Shown piece after piece: positions 52,169 to 61,760 of a stretch of DNA of 64,000 nucleotides. The stretch is from Herbaspirillum aquaticum (GTDB taxonomy: Bacteria > Pseudomonadota > Gammaproteobacteria > Burkholderiales > Burkholderiaceae_D). The translations under genes were made by a program, and so were the position numbers. Every line of letters begins with the position of its first letter. Position 1 is the first letter of the stretch. Location: NCBI RefSeq assembly GCF_002213425.1, contig NZ_NJGV01000005.1:62001-126000 (forward strand), in the 5' to 3' direction. The notes beneath the pieces were generated by a model. The model was not told the DNA's origin, did no database searches, and saw nothing but the letters and a program-made list of their open reading frames with translations.

Positions 52169-53872
52169 ATGACCAAGTTGCCCGCCGCCGATCTGCAGCT
52201 GCCGCTGTTCACCTATAGCCAGCGCGAGTCGCTGACCGAGAAGAGCGCCTGGATCGCCCTGCAGGAGCATCATCAATACTATGCCCGCCACTACCGGCTG
52301 GAGCGCCTCTTCGCCGCCGACGACAAGCGTGGCGAAAACCTGGTGGCCGAAGCCGCGGGTATCTATCTCGATTATTCCAAGAACCTGGTCACCACCGAGA
52401 CCATGACCCTGCTCATGGACCTGGCGCGCCAGTGCGGCCTGCAGGATCGCATCGAGGCCATGTTCCGGGGCGACCGCATCAATGCGACCGAGCAGCGTTC
52501 TGTGCTGCACACGGCACTGCGCATGCCCGCCAGCCAACGCCTGGTGGTCGACGGCGAAGACGTGATCGCCCAGGTGCAGCAGGTTCTCACGCGCATGGAG
52601 GCCTTCGCCGACCAGGTGCGCAACGGTGAATGGACCGGCCATACCGGCCGCCGTATCCGCCACGTGGTCAATATCGGCATCGGGGGTTCCGACCTCGGGC
52701 CGATGATGGCGTATGAGGCGCTGCGCCACTATGGCCAGCCTGACCTGAGCCTTCACTTCCTCTCGGATGTGGATGGGGCGGCCATGCTGGAAACCGTGCG
52801 TGACTTGCCCGCTGAGGAAACGCTCTTCATCGTCTGCTCAAAAACCTTCACCACGCTCGAAACCACCACCAATGCGCAGGCAGCGCGGCAGTGGCTGGTG
52901 CGGCAATTGGGTGAGGAAGCAGCGGTGGCCCGTCATTTCGTGGGCGTGACGACCAATATCGAGGAGGCCAGCCGCTTCGGCATCGATCCACAAAACATGT
53001 TCGGCTTCTGGGATTGGGTCGGCGGACGGTATTCGATGACCAGCGCCATTGGCCTGTCCACCATGATCGCCATCGGCCCAGTGCACTTCCGCGAGATGCT
53101 GGCGGGCTTCCATGCCATGGATGAACACTTCCGCACGGCGCCGCTGGAGGAGAACCTGCCGGCCATCCTCGGCATGCTCACGGTGTGGTACACCAACTTC
53201 TTCGGCGCCAGCAGCCAGGCCGTGCTGCCCTACAGCCAGTACCTGAAGCGCCTGCCGGCCTACCTCCAGCAACTGACCATGGAAAGCAATGGCAAGCAGG
53301 TGACCCTGCAAGGCGATGCGGTGGATTACCAGACCTCGCCGGTCTACTGGGGCGACAATGGCATCAACGGCCAGCATTCCTTCTACCAGTTGCTGCACCA
53401 GGGTACACAGATGATTCCCTGCGATTTCATCGGCTTCTGCCAGCCGGTCGAATCGCTCGGCCAGCATCATGCACTGTTGATGGCCAACATGTTCGCCCAG
53501 GCAGAGGCCCTGGCCTTCGGCAAGAATGCGCAGCGGGTGCGCGAAGAAGGTACTTCGGAAGCGCTGGCCCCGCATCGCGTCTTCCCTGGCAACCGCCCCA
53601 GCAACAGCATGCTGGTCGAGAAGCTCACCCCCTTTAGCCTGGGATCGCTGGTGGCCTTGTATGAGCACAGCGTCTTCACCCAGGGCGTGATCTGGAACAT
53701 CGATTCCTTCGACCAGTGGGGCGTGGAGCTGGGCAAACAATTGGCCAAGCGTACTGCCCGCCAGTTGCTCGATCCCGCCGAACCGCTGCATCACGACAGT
53801 TCCACCAACGCCCTGATTCGCCGCTATCGCAACGCTGCCAGTGCAGGTGCAGCGACTGACACGACCCGATAA
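52169..53872 (+). CDS. pgi: Glucose-6-phosphate isomerase
   Basis: A 567-residue enzyme linking glucose-6-phosphate and fructose-6-phosphate. Conserved sites: [69 protein letters not shown] (catalytic Arg), [10 protein letters not shown] (catalytic Glu), [20 protein letters not shown] (catalytic His) and the C-terminal [11 protein letters not shown] (Lys). AAGGAG before ATG 52169. Its place after the glycogen genes connects sugar phosphates with ADP-glucose synthesis. Confidence 0.96.
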   Translation: MTKLPAADLQLPLFTYSQRESLTEKSAWIALQEHHQYYARHYRLERLFAADDKRGENLVAEAAGIYLDYSKNLVTTETMTLLMDLARQCGLQDRIEAMFRGDRINATEQRSVLHTALRMPASQRLVVDGEDVIAQVQQVLTRMEAFADQVRNGEWTGHTGRRIRHVVNIGIGGSDLGPMMAYEALRHYGQPDLSLHFLSDVDGAAMLETVRDLPAEETLFIVCSKTFTTLETTTNAQAARQWLVRQLGEEAAVARHFVGVTTNIEEASRFGIDPQNMFGFWDWVGGRYSMTSAIGLSTMIAIGPVHFREMLAGFHAMDEHFRTAPLEENLPAILGMLTVWYTNFFGASSQAVLPYSQYLKRLPAYLQQLTMESNGKQVTLQGDAVDYQTSPVYWGDNGINGQHSFYQLLHQGTQMIPCDFIGFCQPVESLGQHHALLMANMFAQAEALAFGKNAQRVREEGTSEALAPHRVFPGNRPSNSMLVEKLTPFSLGSLVALYEHSVFTQGVIWNIDSFDQWGVELGKQLAKRTARQLLDPAEPLHHDSSTNALIRRYRNAASAGAATDTTR

Positions 53873-53904
53873 ACCACGCTGCCCGCCCTTGTGCAGGAGA
53901 AGCC

Positions 53905-54549
53905 ATGAGCACCATCATCGCCGCCCGTTTCGATCTGCAGGAAGAAGCCGCCCATGCGGTCTCGGTGCTGGAAGAGGCCGGCTTTGAGCGCGGGCGCATC
54001 AGCAGTTTTTTCGTCAATCCGGCAGGCCAGCATGACCGCTTTGCCGTCGGTGGCGACCGCGACAAATCACCGGGCGCCGAAGAAACCGACCGGGGTGCCG
54101 CCGCCGGCGTTGCCGCCGGTGCCGGTGCAGGTGCCGCTGCGGGACTGGCCACGGCCCCGGTGACCGGCCCGCTCGGCGCGGCCCTCGGTGGATTGGTAGG
54201 CGGCCATCTGGGTGGCCTGGTTGGCAGCCTGGCCGCCACCGATGACGCGCCCCTGCCGCGCCGTGTGGCGGGCATGATGGTGGCCGTTGCCATAGCCGAT
54301 GAGCAGGAGGGAAGCGACGTGATTCGACTTCTGCGCGGCCTGCAGGCCAGCGACCTGGAGCGCGCCGAGGGCAGCATCCGGGAAGGCGATTGGGTCGATT
54401 TTGATCCGCTGTCGATCCCCGGGCGGTGGACGAGCGCGCGTGAGCGAGCGTGCGCAGTACGTTGTAGCGTCGTAGTGCAAGCCCGGCCCCTTGTTGCCGG
54501 GCTTTTTCATGGGCACTTGCCACGGGCTGCGCGCGCGTGCATATTGTGA
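53905..54549 (+). CDS. Glycine-zipper protein with possible 3' frameshift
   Basis: A 214-residue reading, of which about 178 look genuine. The N-terminal domain (IIAARFDLQEEAAHAVSVLE, AGFERGRISSFFVNPAGQHD) resembles small ferredoxin-fold stress proteins; the middle is a glycine zipper (GAAAGLATAP, LGAALGGLVGGHLGGLVGSL) that may span or insert in a membrane. After DFDPLSIPG the frame runs through an obvious terminator (54479-54507) and yields Arg/Cys-rich sequence unlike a real tail. Another frame of the same sequence stops at 54441-54443 after AVDERA, before the terminator. A base change in the CCCC run near 54418 would explain this. Confidence 0.65.
   Translation: MSTIIAARFDLQEEAAHAVSVLEEAGFERGRISSFFVNPAGQHDRFAVGGDRDKSPGAEETDRGAAAGVAAGAGAGAAAGLATAPVTGPLGAALGGLVGGHLGGLVGSLAATDDAPLPRRVAGMMVAVAIADEQEGSDVIRLLRGLQASDLERAEGSIREGDWVDFDPLSIPGRWTSARERACAVRCSVVVQARPLVAGLFHGHLPRAARACIL
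54479..54507 (+). terminator. Rho-independent terminator within annotated 3' end
   Basis: AAGCCCGGC and GCCGGGCTT form a 9-bp stem followed by T-run. It is 36 bases after the alternative stop at 54441-54443 and inside the open frame of the glycine-zipper gene. Confidence 0.85.
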
Positions 54550-54751
54550 GTTTATAATCGTGCGTAACAATTGATTACCGGAAACGCACCCGGCCGGATC
54601 GCACGACAACATCGCAGCGGTCCGCAAGCAAGGATGTGCGCAGGGCAGAACAACAAGGAAATGTCGTGGGGGCGCACTGCAGGTCAAGCCAGGACCCGGC
54701 TTGATCGATGGCGATGCACCGTAAGAATGATCATGAAGCGGGCGAACGCAC

Positions 54752-56356
54752 ATGAGATTGCTGACCAAGGGCTTGCTGATCGTTGCCATACCAAGCCTGT
54801 TTGAGATACTGCTGCTGGGCGCACTGTTCAACTCGCAGGCCGATGCCGAGGATGCCGAGCGCTGGGCCTCACATTCCCTCCAGGTGATGAACCAGGCCGC
54901 CGCGTTGCGCGAACCCATGCTGCTGGAAGCTGCGCGTATCCGCAATGCCGTCTTGCTGGATCAGCCCGATACCCTGAGCCGCAGCGACATGTGGGCCGAC
55001 ATCGAGGTCAAGGCCGGTGAACTGGCGCGCCTGGTGAGCGACAATGCGGGCCAGGGCCGCATCGTGCGCGAGGTGCATGAATCCATCGCGCGCTATCGCA
55101 GGTGGGACGACAGTGCCCGCGAGCGCCTGATGCGTGGCCAGCGAGATGACCTGATCCGCGAGTTGCGTGAGGAGCAGGGCCAGCACCGTCTTTCCGAATT
55201 CCTCAACCAGCTCGACAACTTCGTGGAAGAAGAGCGACGCCTTGGTGCCGAGCGCAGCGAGCGCGTCCAGGCTGCACGCCGTTCGCAGACCTGGCTGCTG
55301 ATCCTGGCGGTATTGGGCTCCATCGTGACGGCGGCGCTGGCCTCGCTGGCCTTTACGCGCAGCATCGCGGCCCGCGTGAACGTCCTGATCAGCAATGCCC
55401 GCCGCCTCTCCGAAGGCCAGCCGCTGGCCGCACGCGTGGGCGGCAGCGACGAAATCTGCCTGCTGGACGATGCCCTTCATCGCAGCAGTGAGCGTCTCAC
55501 CGAAGCTGCCCGGCAGGCCCGCGGCTACCGCGAGGAACTCGAACAGCGGGCGCGCGAACTGGCCGACGTCAACACCGACCTGCGCCAGCAGACCCAGGAC
55601 AACGAGATGTTCATCTACAGCGTCTCCCATGACTTGCGCTCACCGCTGGTGAACCTGCAGGGTTTCAGCAAGGAAATCACCCACGCCACCCGCGACCTCC
55701 TGGACGAAGTCGACCGCCTCGCATTGCCCGAGCCGGACCGCCAGCGCCTGCGCACGCTTGTCGAAGACGACATCCATACATCGCTGCGCTTCATCCAGAA
55801 TGCGGTCACCCGTTCGGCCGGCATTATTGACGCCATGTTGCGACTGTCCCGTGCCGGCCGTGTTGAATACCAGCCGGTCATGCTGGACATGCATGCCATC
55901 GCCACCCGTATTGTCGCGGCCATGAGCGGCAGCATCCGGGCCAAGTCGGCCCGGGTCGAGATCGAGGACAACCTGCCCCCGGCCTATGGCGATCCGACCT
56001 CTGTCGAACAGGTGCTCGGCAACCTGGTGGGCAATGCCGTCAATTACCTGGATCCGTCCCGGCCCGGCCATATCACCATCGGCCACGTACCCCAGGCAGA
56101 CAGCGTGGTTGCCGCGCCCAGCCTGGTGACCTACTTCGTGCGCGACAACGGCCTGGGCATCCCGGCGGCCTACATGGACAAGATGTTCATCGCTTTCCAG
56201 CGCCTGCATGGCAACGTCGCCAAGGGCGAAGGCATCGGCCTGGCGCTGGTCAAGCGGGTGGTGGAGCGGCATGGCGGGCGCATCTGGGTGGAATCGGTGG
56301 AAGGGCAGGGCAGCTGTTTCTATGTCGCCTTGCCGGCCCGCCCGCCGGTGTCCTGA
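54752..56356 (+). CDS. Membrane histidine kinase with CHASE3-like sensor
   Basis: A 534-residue kinase: helix 1 at ~8-28, an all-helical periplasmic sensor (~30-175, CHASE3-like), helix 2 at ~178-200 (TWLLILAVLGSIVTAALASL), HAMP (~200-255), a coiled coil, H-box FIYSVSHDLRSPLVNL, N-box LGNLVGNAVNYL, G1 VRDNGLGIP, G2 GEGIGLALVKRV. The SHDLRSPL H-box and coiled coil are like those of phytochrome-type and Cph1-related kinases. The following gene encodes a lone receiver of the Rcp1 type, a likely partner. Confidence 0.9.
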   Translation: MRLLTKGLLIVAIPSLFEILLLGALFNSQADAEDAERWASHSLQVMNQAAALREPMLLEAARIRNAVLLDQPDTLSRSDMWADIEVKAGELARLVSDNAGQGRIVREVHESIARYRRWDDSARERLMRGQRDDLIRELREEQGQHRLSEFLNQLDNFVEEERRLGAERSERVQAARRSQTWLLILAVLGSIVTAALASLAFTRSIAARVNVLISNARRLSEGQPLAARVGGSDEICLLDDALHRSSERLTEAARQARGYREELEQRARELADVNTDLRQQTQDNEMFIYSVSHDLRSPLVNLQGFSKEITHATRDLLDEVDRLALPEPDRQRLRTLVEDDIHTSLRFIQNAVTRSAGIIDAMLRLSRAGRVEYQPVMLDMHAIATRIVAAMSGSIRAKSARVEIEDNLPPAYGDPTSVEQVLGNLVGNAVNYLDPSRPGHITIGHVPQADSVVAAPSLVTYFVRDNGLGIPAAYMDKMFIAFQRLHGNVAKGEGIGLALVKRVVERHGGRIWVESVEGQGSCFYVALPARPPVS

Positions 56357-56410
56357 AACCGCACGCAGCCCGTCAGGCGGTGCAACGAATCCATTGACAA
56401 GGAGAGCAAG

Positions 56411-56875
56411 ATGGCCACAGAGCAGAGCGTCAACATCATCCTGGTCGAAGACGACGACGGCCACGCCTTGCTGGTCGAAAAAAACCTGCGGCGTGCCGGC
56501 CTGGTCAACGGCTTCCAGCGGCTGCGCGACGGGCAGGAAGCGCTGGATTATTTTTTCGGCGGCGACCTGGCCCGGGCCGAGCTGCAGCAGCTGGTGGTGC
56601 TGCTGGACGTGAACATGCCGCGCGTCAATGGCGTGGAGGTCCTGCGCCGGATGAAGCAGGAGGCCGCCACTGCCGCCATTCCCGTCATCATGCTTACCAC
56701 CACGGACGACCCGCGCGAAATTGCCCATTGCTACGAAGTGGGCTGCAATGTCTACATCACCAAGCCGGTGGAATACGAAGACTTCATCGAAGCCGTGCGG
56801 CGCCTGGGTTTCTTCCTGCAGGTGGTCAAGCTGCCGCCAGCGTCAGCGGTGGCCAGGGAGAGTGAGTCCCGATGA
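56411..56875 (+). CDS. Rcp1-like single-domain response regulator
   Basis: A 154-residue receiver-only protein: acidic pocket VEDDDGHALL, phospho-acceptor D66 in VVLLDVNMPRVNGVEVL, Thr in MLTTTDDPREI and Lys in YITKPVEYEDF. The ~10-residue insertion before the acceptor and EDDDGHALLVEKNL are typical of Rcp1-type receivers that work with phytochrome-like kinases. No output domain, so it may pass phosphate on. Overlaps the next gene by four bases. Confidence 0.92.
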   Translation: MATEQSVNIILVEDDDGHALLVEKNLRRAGLVNGFQRLRDGQEALDYFFGGDLARAELQQLVVLLDVNMPRVNGVEVLRRMKQEAATAAIPVIMLTTTDDPREIAHCYEVGCNVYITKPVEYEDFIEAVRRLGFFLQVVKLPPASAVARESESR

Positions 56876-58020
56876 CCGTGCCCATTGCCCACGTACTGGT
56901 GCTGGAGGATGACGAAGGCCTGCTTGCGCTGGCCCGCCGTGTCCTCACCAAGCAGGGCCACCGTGTCACCGCCGTGGCCGATGCCGAATCCGCCCAGGCG
57001 GCGGTACAGCAGGAGCGGCCCGACCTGCTGATCGTGGACTACAACCTGCAGGCCCTGGAGAGCGGCCTGGATTTCTTCCGCAGCCTGCGCGCGTCCGGTG
57101 TGGAGATCCCTGCCATCATGGTCTCGGGCGTCTCGGATGAATTGCGCATCATCGAGGCCTTGCGGGCCGGGGTGGCCGACGTATTGCCCAAGACCAGCGA
57201 TTACCTCGATCACCTGCCGCAGTCCGTGCAGCGCGTCCTGGAGCAGCAATCGCAGGTGCGACAGGCCGTGCAGCAGCTGCAGCGGGAGCTGGATGCCTTG
57301 CTGGCGGCGCAGCGTGAGGCAGAGGCCGAAATCGCCTGGCTGCGCAACGCCCGCGAAACCTTCCTCACGACGCTTTCGCATGAACTGCGCACGCCCCTCA
57401 ACGCCATCCTTGGCTGGACCCAATACCTGTTGCGCGATGCCTCCGATCCGGCCGGGCTCAACAAGGGCTTGCAGGTCATCGAGCGCAATGCGCGCCTGCA
57501 GGCGCAACGGGTGGAGGAGCTCCTCGATGCCAACCGCGTGCTCTCCGGCACGCTGCGCCTGGCGGCTGAACCGGTCGCGCTGGCCGAACTGGTTCGTGAT
57601 GCCATGCTGGCCGCCGAGAGTGCTGCCGCAGCCAAGGAGATCGCGCTGCGGGCGGAGCCGGCTGCCGGTACGGTAATGGGGGATGCGGCGCGTTTGCGGC
57701 AGGTGCTGGGCAAGTTGCTGGGCAATGCCATCCGCTTCACGCCACCGCGTGGCTGGGTACTGCTGTGCCTGCACCGGCACGGCAGCGAGATCGAACTGGA
57801 AGTGCGCGATAGCGGACAGGGCATGGAGGGCGCCGAATTGGCGCGCCTGTTCCCGGCGCCGCAGGCGGCTGCAGGCCGGTTGGGGAGTGCCGCCGAACTG
57901 GGCCTGGGCTTGGCCGTCATCCGCCAGCTGGTGGAGTTGCATGGCGGCCGCTTGCGCGCGGCCAGCGCCGGTCCAGGGCAGGGTGCAAGTTTCTTCGTGA
58001 GGCTGCCGCTGGCCGCCTGA
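56872..58020 (+). CDS. Receiver-histidine kinase hybrid
   Basis: A 382-residue soluble protein: receiver (~8-125; LEDDEGLLALARRVL, acceptor Asp in LLIVDYNLQ), coiled linker (~125-165), H-box TLSHELRTPLNAILG, N-box KLLGNAIRFT, G1 VRDSGQGME, G2 LGLGLAVIRQLV. This receiver-first order suggests that phosphorylation controls the kinase, downstream in a relay with the two preceding genes. The acceptor Asp is followed by YNLQALESG rather than the usual MP, a slight deviation. Ends just before a hairpin. Confidence 0.9.
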   Translation: MTVPIAHVLVLEDDEGLLALARRVLTKQGHRVTAVADAESAQAAVQQERPDLLIVDYNLQALESGLDFFRSLRASGVEIPAIMVSGVSDELRIIEALRAGVADVLPKTSDYLDHLPQSVQRVLEQQSQVRQAVQQLQRELDALLAAQREAEAEIAWLRNARETFLTTLSHELRTPLNAILGWTQYLLRDASDPAGLNKGLQVIERNARLQAQRVEELLDANRVLSGTLRLAAEPVALAELVRDAMLAAESAAAAKEIALRAEPAAGTVMGDAARLRQVLGKLLGNAIRFTPPRGWVLLCLHRHGSEIELEVRDSGQGMEGAELARLFPAPQAAAGRLGSAAELGLGLAVIRQLVELHGGRLRAASAGPGQGASFFVRLPLAA

Positions 58021-58040
58021 GGCGCTCCGCCTGGAGCGCC
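58021..58040. terminator. Hairpin between convergent signalling genes
   Basis: GGCGCTCC-GCCT-GGAGCGCC starts directly after the hybrid kinase stop. A second GCCCGG/CCGGGC stem (58051-58068) overlaps the 3' end of the phytochrome gene. Confidence 0.5.
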
Positions 58041-58058
58041 TTGCAGGCCGGCCCGGAT

Positions 58059-60257
58059 TCAACCGGGCAAAATCGGCAGGGTGACCGTGAAGGTAATGAT
58101 GTGATGGTCGCAGTTCACGGCGATCTTGCCACCGTGGCCGCTGACGATCTCGCTGACGATGTACAGCCCCAGGCCCAGGCCGCGTGCATTGCGCTGGTTG
58201 CCCATGGATTCCTTCTTGTAGGGCTTGAACATGTTCTCGCGCACTGCCGCCGGGATGGCCGGTCCGTGGTTCGAGACGGAGATCGTCAGTACATCCTCGC
58301 GGCGGAACACGATGAGCGTCGAGGGCTTGCCGATTTCGCCGTGATGGCGCGTGTTGGACAGCAGGTTGGAGACCACCTGGCTGATGCGGTCGCCATCGAG
58401 TTCGATCTCGCCGCAGTCTTCCGCTTCGAGGATGATCTCGTTGTCCGGATACGCCATGCGCGCTTCGTTGACGATTTCCGTGACCATCTTGCGCACATCC
58501 AGCGGACGGCGCTGGATATCCAGGCCCATGCCGCTTTGCAGGCGGCTGATGTCAAGCACCTGGAAAATCAGGCGATGCATGCGGCTCGATGAGGAGGAGA
58601 TGCGCTTGCTCAGGTTCGAGCTCGAAGGCGAATGCTCGCGCACCTCGATCATGCGTGCTGCCATCATGATGGCCTGCAGCGGATCGCGCAGATCGTGCCC
58701 CAGCGTGGCCAGCAGGGTTTCGCGTGCACGCTTGACCATATTCTCGTTGGACAGCGCCACTTCCTGCAGGTCCAGGCGCAGCTGGCTGGCGATCTCGGCT
58801 TCGGTCTTTTCCCAGGGCAGGCTCTTGCCGCGCACGGTTTCCTTCCAGACCGCGAAGGAGCCGCGCGGAGTCAGGCGCGGGCCCAGCGGCCCGATGCTGT
58901 ATTTCTTTTCCGGATTGCCGCCCCAGCGCACGTCTTCCACCTGTTCGGTGCGGAACCAGAAGGCATAGCCATCCTGTTCACGATAGAAGCGCACGGCCAG
59001 CACGCCACAGATATCGCCCATCACCGCCTTCAGCGCGGGCGCATCGGCGCCCAGCGCGCTGGTGGAAAAAATGTCGCCGGGTTCGTTTTCGTTGAGCCAG
59101 TTGATGAGTGCGTTGACGCCTTCGCGCGAGGGCGCCTTGCCGAAAACCTGGGTCTTGCGCTCCATGGAGATGGCACCGCCGTGCGCGTTCATCAGGCGCA
59201 CGAAGCCATCATGGTCGGCCGCCAGGGCCAGCACGATGTCTTCGCGGTCGGTCACCTGCGCCACGATCTGGCGCCGCAGGTCGGCGCTGTATTCCAGCGC
59301 GCGGGCGCGCTCACCGTTGAGATTGCGTTCCACCAGGGCGCTGACGAATTGCGACAGCAGCTGGCACGACATGCGGACCGCATGCGGCACCAGGTGCGCG
59401 GTCATGTGGTGGCAGGCGATGAGACCCCAGAGACGCTCGCCAATGACGATCGACAGGCTCATCGACGCACGCACGCCCATGTTGCTGAGGTATTCGATGT
59501 GCACCGGCGAGACGCTGCGCAACATGCTGTGGCTCAGGTCCAGCGGGCCGCCGGTCAGCGGGTTGTGATCCGGTTCCAGCGCCACGGTGGGTGCACCCAC
59601 ATCGGCGATCAGGCGAATCGGATTGATCACGTACAGGCGCCGCGCCTGGGCCGGGATGTCGCTGGCCGGATAGCGCTGGCCGAGGAAGGGTTCGAGATCT
59701 TCACGCTTGTGTTCGGCCACCACTTCGCCGCTGTCGTCATGCAGGAAGCGATAGGCCATCACACGGTCGAAGCCGGTGATGCGGGCGATTTCATCCACCG
59801 CCAGCGTCAGCAGGTCTTCCACGCCGGGCTGGCGCTGGATGCGCTGGATGGCCTGGTGCGCGGCCAGGGCAAAGCCCTCCAGCGAGAGTGCATCCGACGG
59901 CCGCTGTTCGAATTCGGCGATGAGCACGCCTTCGGATTTGTGGGTGACCAGGTCGAAGGCGCCGCTGTCGAGCGAGATCATGCGCGAATCCACGTAGCCG
60001 TGGCGGTCTTCGAGCGCGGTTTGAATCACCGCGCGAGCGGCGGCGTTGAGGTGTTCCTCACCCAGCGGCTGCCCGACCTCGGGCAAGCTGCCCAGCAGGC
60101 CAGCGGCGTTGGCGCTGCGCGTGACCAGCTGGCCTTCGGGTGAAAAGCACAGGAGGGCGCCGTGATTCTGGATGGAGCCGGGAATGTGGATCGGCTCCTG
60201 GTCGCAATTGCTCAGGTCGACAGGTCGACGGCGCACTGCGTGGTAAGGATTGCTCAT
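58059..60257 (-). CDS. bphP: Bacteriophytochrome histidine kinase
   Basis: A 732-residue red/far-red photoreceptor: N-terminal PAS (chromophore Cys18 in LSNCDQEPIHIPGSIQNHGA), GAF (ITGFDRVMAYRFLHDDSGEV; signature RYPASDIPAQARRLYV), PHY (~340-490), and a HisKA/HATPase kinase (TLGHDLRDPLQAIMM; NARGLGLGLYIVSEI). Position of the Cys near the N-terminus means biliverdin chromophore. The kinase retains the H, N and G regions (NLLSNTRHH; VSNHGPAIP). No heme oxygenase gene for biliverdin is in the window. It is convergent with the three signalling genes, and could use the Rcp1-like receiver. Confidence 0.95.
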   Translation of the reverse strand: MSNPYHAVRRRPVDLSNCDQEPIHIPGSIQNHGALLCFSPEGQLVTRSANAAGLLGSLPEVGQPLGEEHLNAAARAVIQTALEDRHGYVDSRMISLDSGAFDLVTHKSEGVLIAEFEQRPSDALSLEGFALAAHQAIQRIQRQPGVEDLLTLAVDEIARITGFDRVMAYRFLHDDSGEVVAEHKREDLEPFLGQRYPASDIPAQARRLYVINPIRLIADVGAPTVALEPDHNPLTGGPLDLSHSMLRSVSPVHIEYLSNMGVRASMSLSIVIGERLWGLIACHHMTAHLVPHAVRMSCQLLSQFVSALVERNLNGERARALEYSADLRRQIVAQVTDREDIVLALAADHDGFVRLMNAHGGAISMERKTQVFGKAPSREGVNALINWLNENEPGDIFSTSALGADAPALKAVMGDICGVLAVRFYREQDGYAFWFRTEQVEDVRWGGNPEKKYSIGPLGPRLTPRGSFAVWKETVRGKSLPWEKTEAEIASQLRLDLQEVALSNENMVKRARETLLATLGHDLRDPLQAIMMAARMIEVREHSPSSSNLSKRISSSSSRMHRLIFQVLDISRLQSGMGLDIQRRPLDVRKMVTEIVNEARMAYPDNEIILEAEDCGEIELDGDRISQVVSNLLSNTRHHGEIGKPSTLIVFRREDVLTISVSNHGPAIPAAVRENMFKPYKKESMGNQRNARGLGLGLYIVSEIVSGHGGKIAVNCDHHIITFTVTLPILPG

Positions 60258-60836
60258 GCACTACTTTCTCGATGCCAGCCGGGGCGGGGCATCGAACTAC
60301 CGGCGCGAAAAATCTCCGCGGCCGCAAGTTGGAGGGGCGAAGTGCAGCGCATCCAGAAGACCCCGGGGCTCCTGTCCGGCAGCCTGAGGCTGCGGTGGCA
60401 GATGATGCGCATTCTTTACTTCGGGAAGGGCCAATTATAGGCGTCATCGTCAAGCTCCGTGCAGCCTGCACAACAATTAATTCGCCGCTGCCCAGCTGGA
60501 CGATCCGGCTTGTCTCGCGCGGGCAGGGATTTTCCATTTTGTCCTACAAGCCAATCCGGTACAGTCCGATAGGACTCATCCGTGCCTGGTCCTAAGATCT
60601 CTCAAAACTCGCAGAAACAACGCGGCATGGTCGGACCTGTTGCTCCATGGATGGGTCGGGGTGATGCCGCATGGGAAAAGAAAGCCCGGTCCTGCGCTGT
60701 CAAGTCTTCAGAAACCACAATTCGTGCAGCCCTTTGCATCAAGCTCTTCCAGTTTGGCGCGGGCTGGCTAAAATGAAGTGTCGTTCGAAGCGCAAGACAG
60801 TAAAGCGACCTGGCGCAGATCAGGGAGCGAACACCC
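60258..60836. other. Intergenic region upstream of bphP and small genes
   Basis: 579 bases. Short frames here look like chance. An AGTCC-GAT-AGGACT dyad lies near 60567-60580. A promoter-like pair TTCCAG (60747-60752) and TAAAAT (60769-60774), spacer 16, precedes the small gene at 60837. The bphP promoter should be in the left half but no clear pair was found. Confidence 0.4.
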
Positions 60837-61007
60837 ATGCTGTCGATGAAACACAGGGAAAAGATCGATCACAGTGTCGGCCAGACGACACGGCTGGTCG
60901 ATCAGTGGCAGCGCGAGCGCCTGCATGCCCAGGCCAGGCGCGATGCCGCACAGGACAAGCTGATGTTGCAACCAGCCCGGCGCAAGTGGTCGGCGTCGGA
61001 TCTTTGA
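60837..61007 (+). CDS. Very small basic protein, unknown function
   Basis: A 56-residue frame (MLSMKHREKIDHSVGQTTRL ... WSASDL), rich in Arg, Gln and Lys and probably helical. Supported by an upstream AGGGAGCG ribosome site, a candidate promoter at 60747-60774, and close spacing (13 bases) to the next gene. No family recognised. Confidence 0.45.
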   Translation: MLSMKHREKIDHSVGQTTRLVDQWQRERLHAQARRDAAQDKLMLQPARRKWSASDL

Positions 61008-61020
61008 GCAGGGTAGCCTC

Positions 61021-61392
61021 ATGGACAAGTCTGATTCCATCCATCCTTATGATCCTCTGATCGCCATTTCCCAAGGCGACTGGACGGCCTATCGCAACCA
61101 TATCTCCTCCCAGGCCCATGCCGGCGAGATCGAGTCCGAGCCCTTGCCGGCCTATCCCGAGCCGGCGCATGACAGCGCAGGTCAGCCGCTGCATGGCGAG
61201 GAAGACATTTTGGCCTACCGGCGCCGCTGCGCGCGCGCCTACATCGGCATGAATGGGCGCCTTGGCGGCCGCGCCTATCGGCCCAACGAGCCTGTCATCC
61301 TGACCCAGGAAGCGGTGCAGGAACTGGCCGAACTCAATCGCCTGCTGCGCGAGGAACGGGCGCAGAAAAAGAAGTCCGAGAAATCCAGCTGA
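61021..61392 (+). CDS. Small acidic protein, unknown function
   Basis: A 123-residue soluble protein (MDKSDSIHPYDPLIAISQGD ... KKKSEKSS). Central acidic stretch EIESEPLPAYPEP, then EEDILAYRRRCARAYIGMNG, and a helical, lysine-rich tail LNRLLREERAQKKKSEKSS. No signal peptide. Codon use matches neighbours. Family not recognised; probably co-transcribed with the preceding small gene. Confidence 0.6.
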   Translation: MDKSDSIHPYDPLIAISQGDWTAYRNHISSQAHAGEIESEPLPAYPEPAHDSAGQPLHGEEDILAYRRRCARAYIGMNGRLGGRAYRPNEPVILTQEAVQELAELNRLLREERAQKKKSEKSS

Positions 61393-61760
61393 GCCAGCGA
61401 AAACCCGTCGCATGGCGGAGCCTTTGATGCGCCGACGGCGTGGACCTGCCCGTGTAGGTGCGTGGCGCGATTTCGTGTAGGAAAACAGGAAGTCTTCCGT
61501 CATGCTTGCGCCATGCGGTTTTGCGGCCGATGGCAGTTTTTCCGCGCGCTGAGAGCAGGTCCGGAAGCGGCGCGGGCTTCCCGTATAATCATCCGCGGCA
61601 CGCAGCAGGCGCGCCGGGCGCATGCGCCTGGTCCGCAACGCCTGCTCCAAGCGGATGCGAACAACAATGAAGGGACCAGCGGGAGAACGACGGTACAAAC
61701 CCGTCGCCCGCCAGACCGACCTCGGTGCTCAAAGCTAGGCTTAAAGGTAAGTTTCACGAC
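61393..61760 (+). promoter_or_regulatory. Leader of multi-PAS kinase with structured RNA
   Basis: 368 bases without a gene. A perfect -10 TATAAT (61584-61589) lacks a good -35. Downstream, GCGGG (61679-61683) and CCCGC (61707-61711) enclose CGACGG/CCGTCG (61688-61693, 61701-61706) with a bulged AGAA and a seven-base loop. The predicted transcript has a ~165-base leader; the fold may affect translation. Confidence 0.45.

Noticed and set aside
60140..60776. Several short plus-strand frames upstream of the small genes
   Set aside because: No ribosome sites, odd Arg/Cys-rich composition, and they overlap one another and the bphP 5' end.
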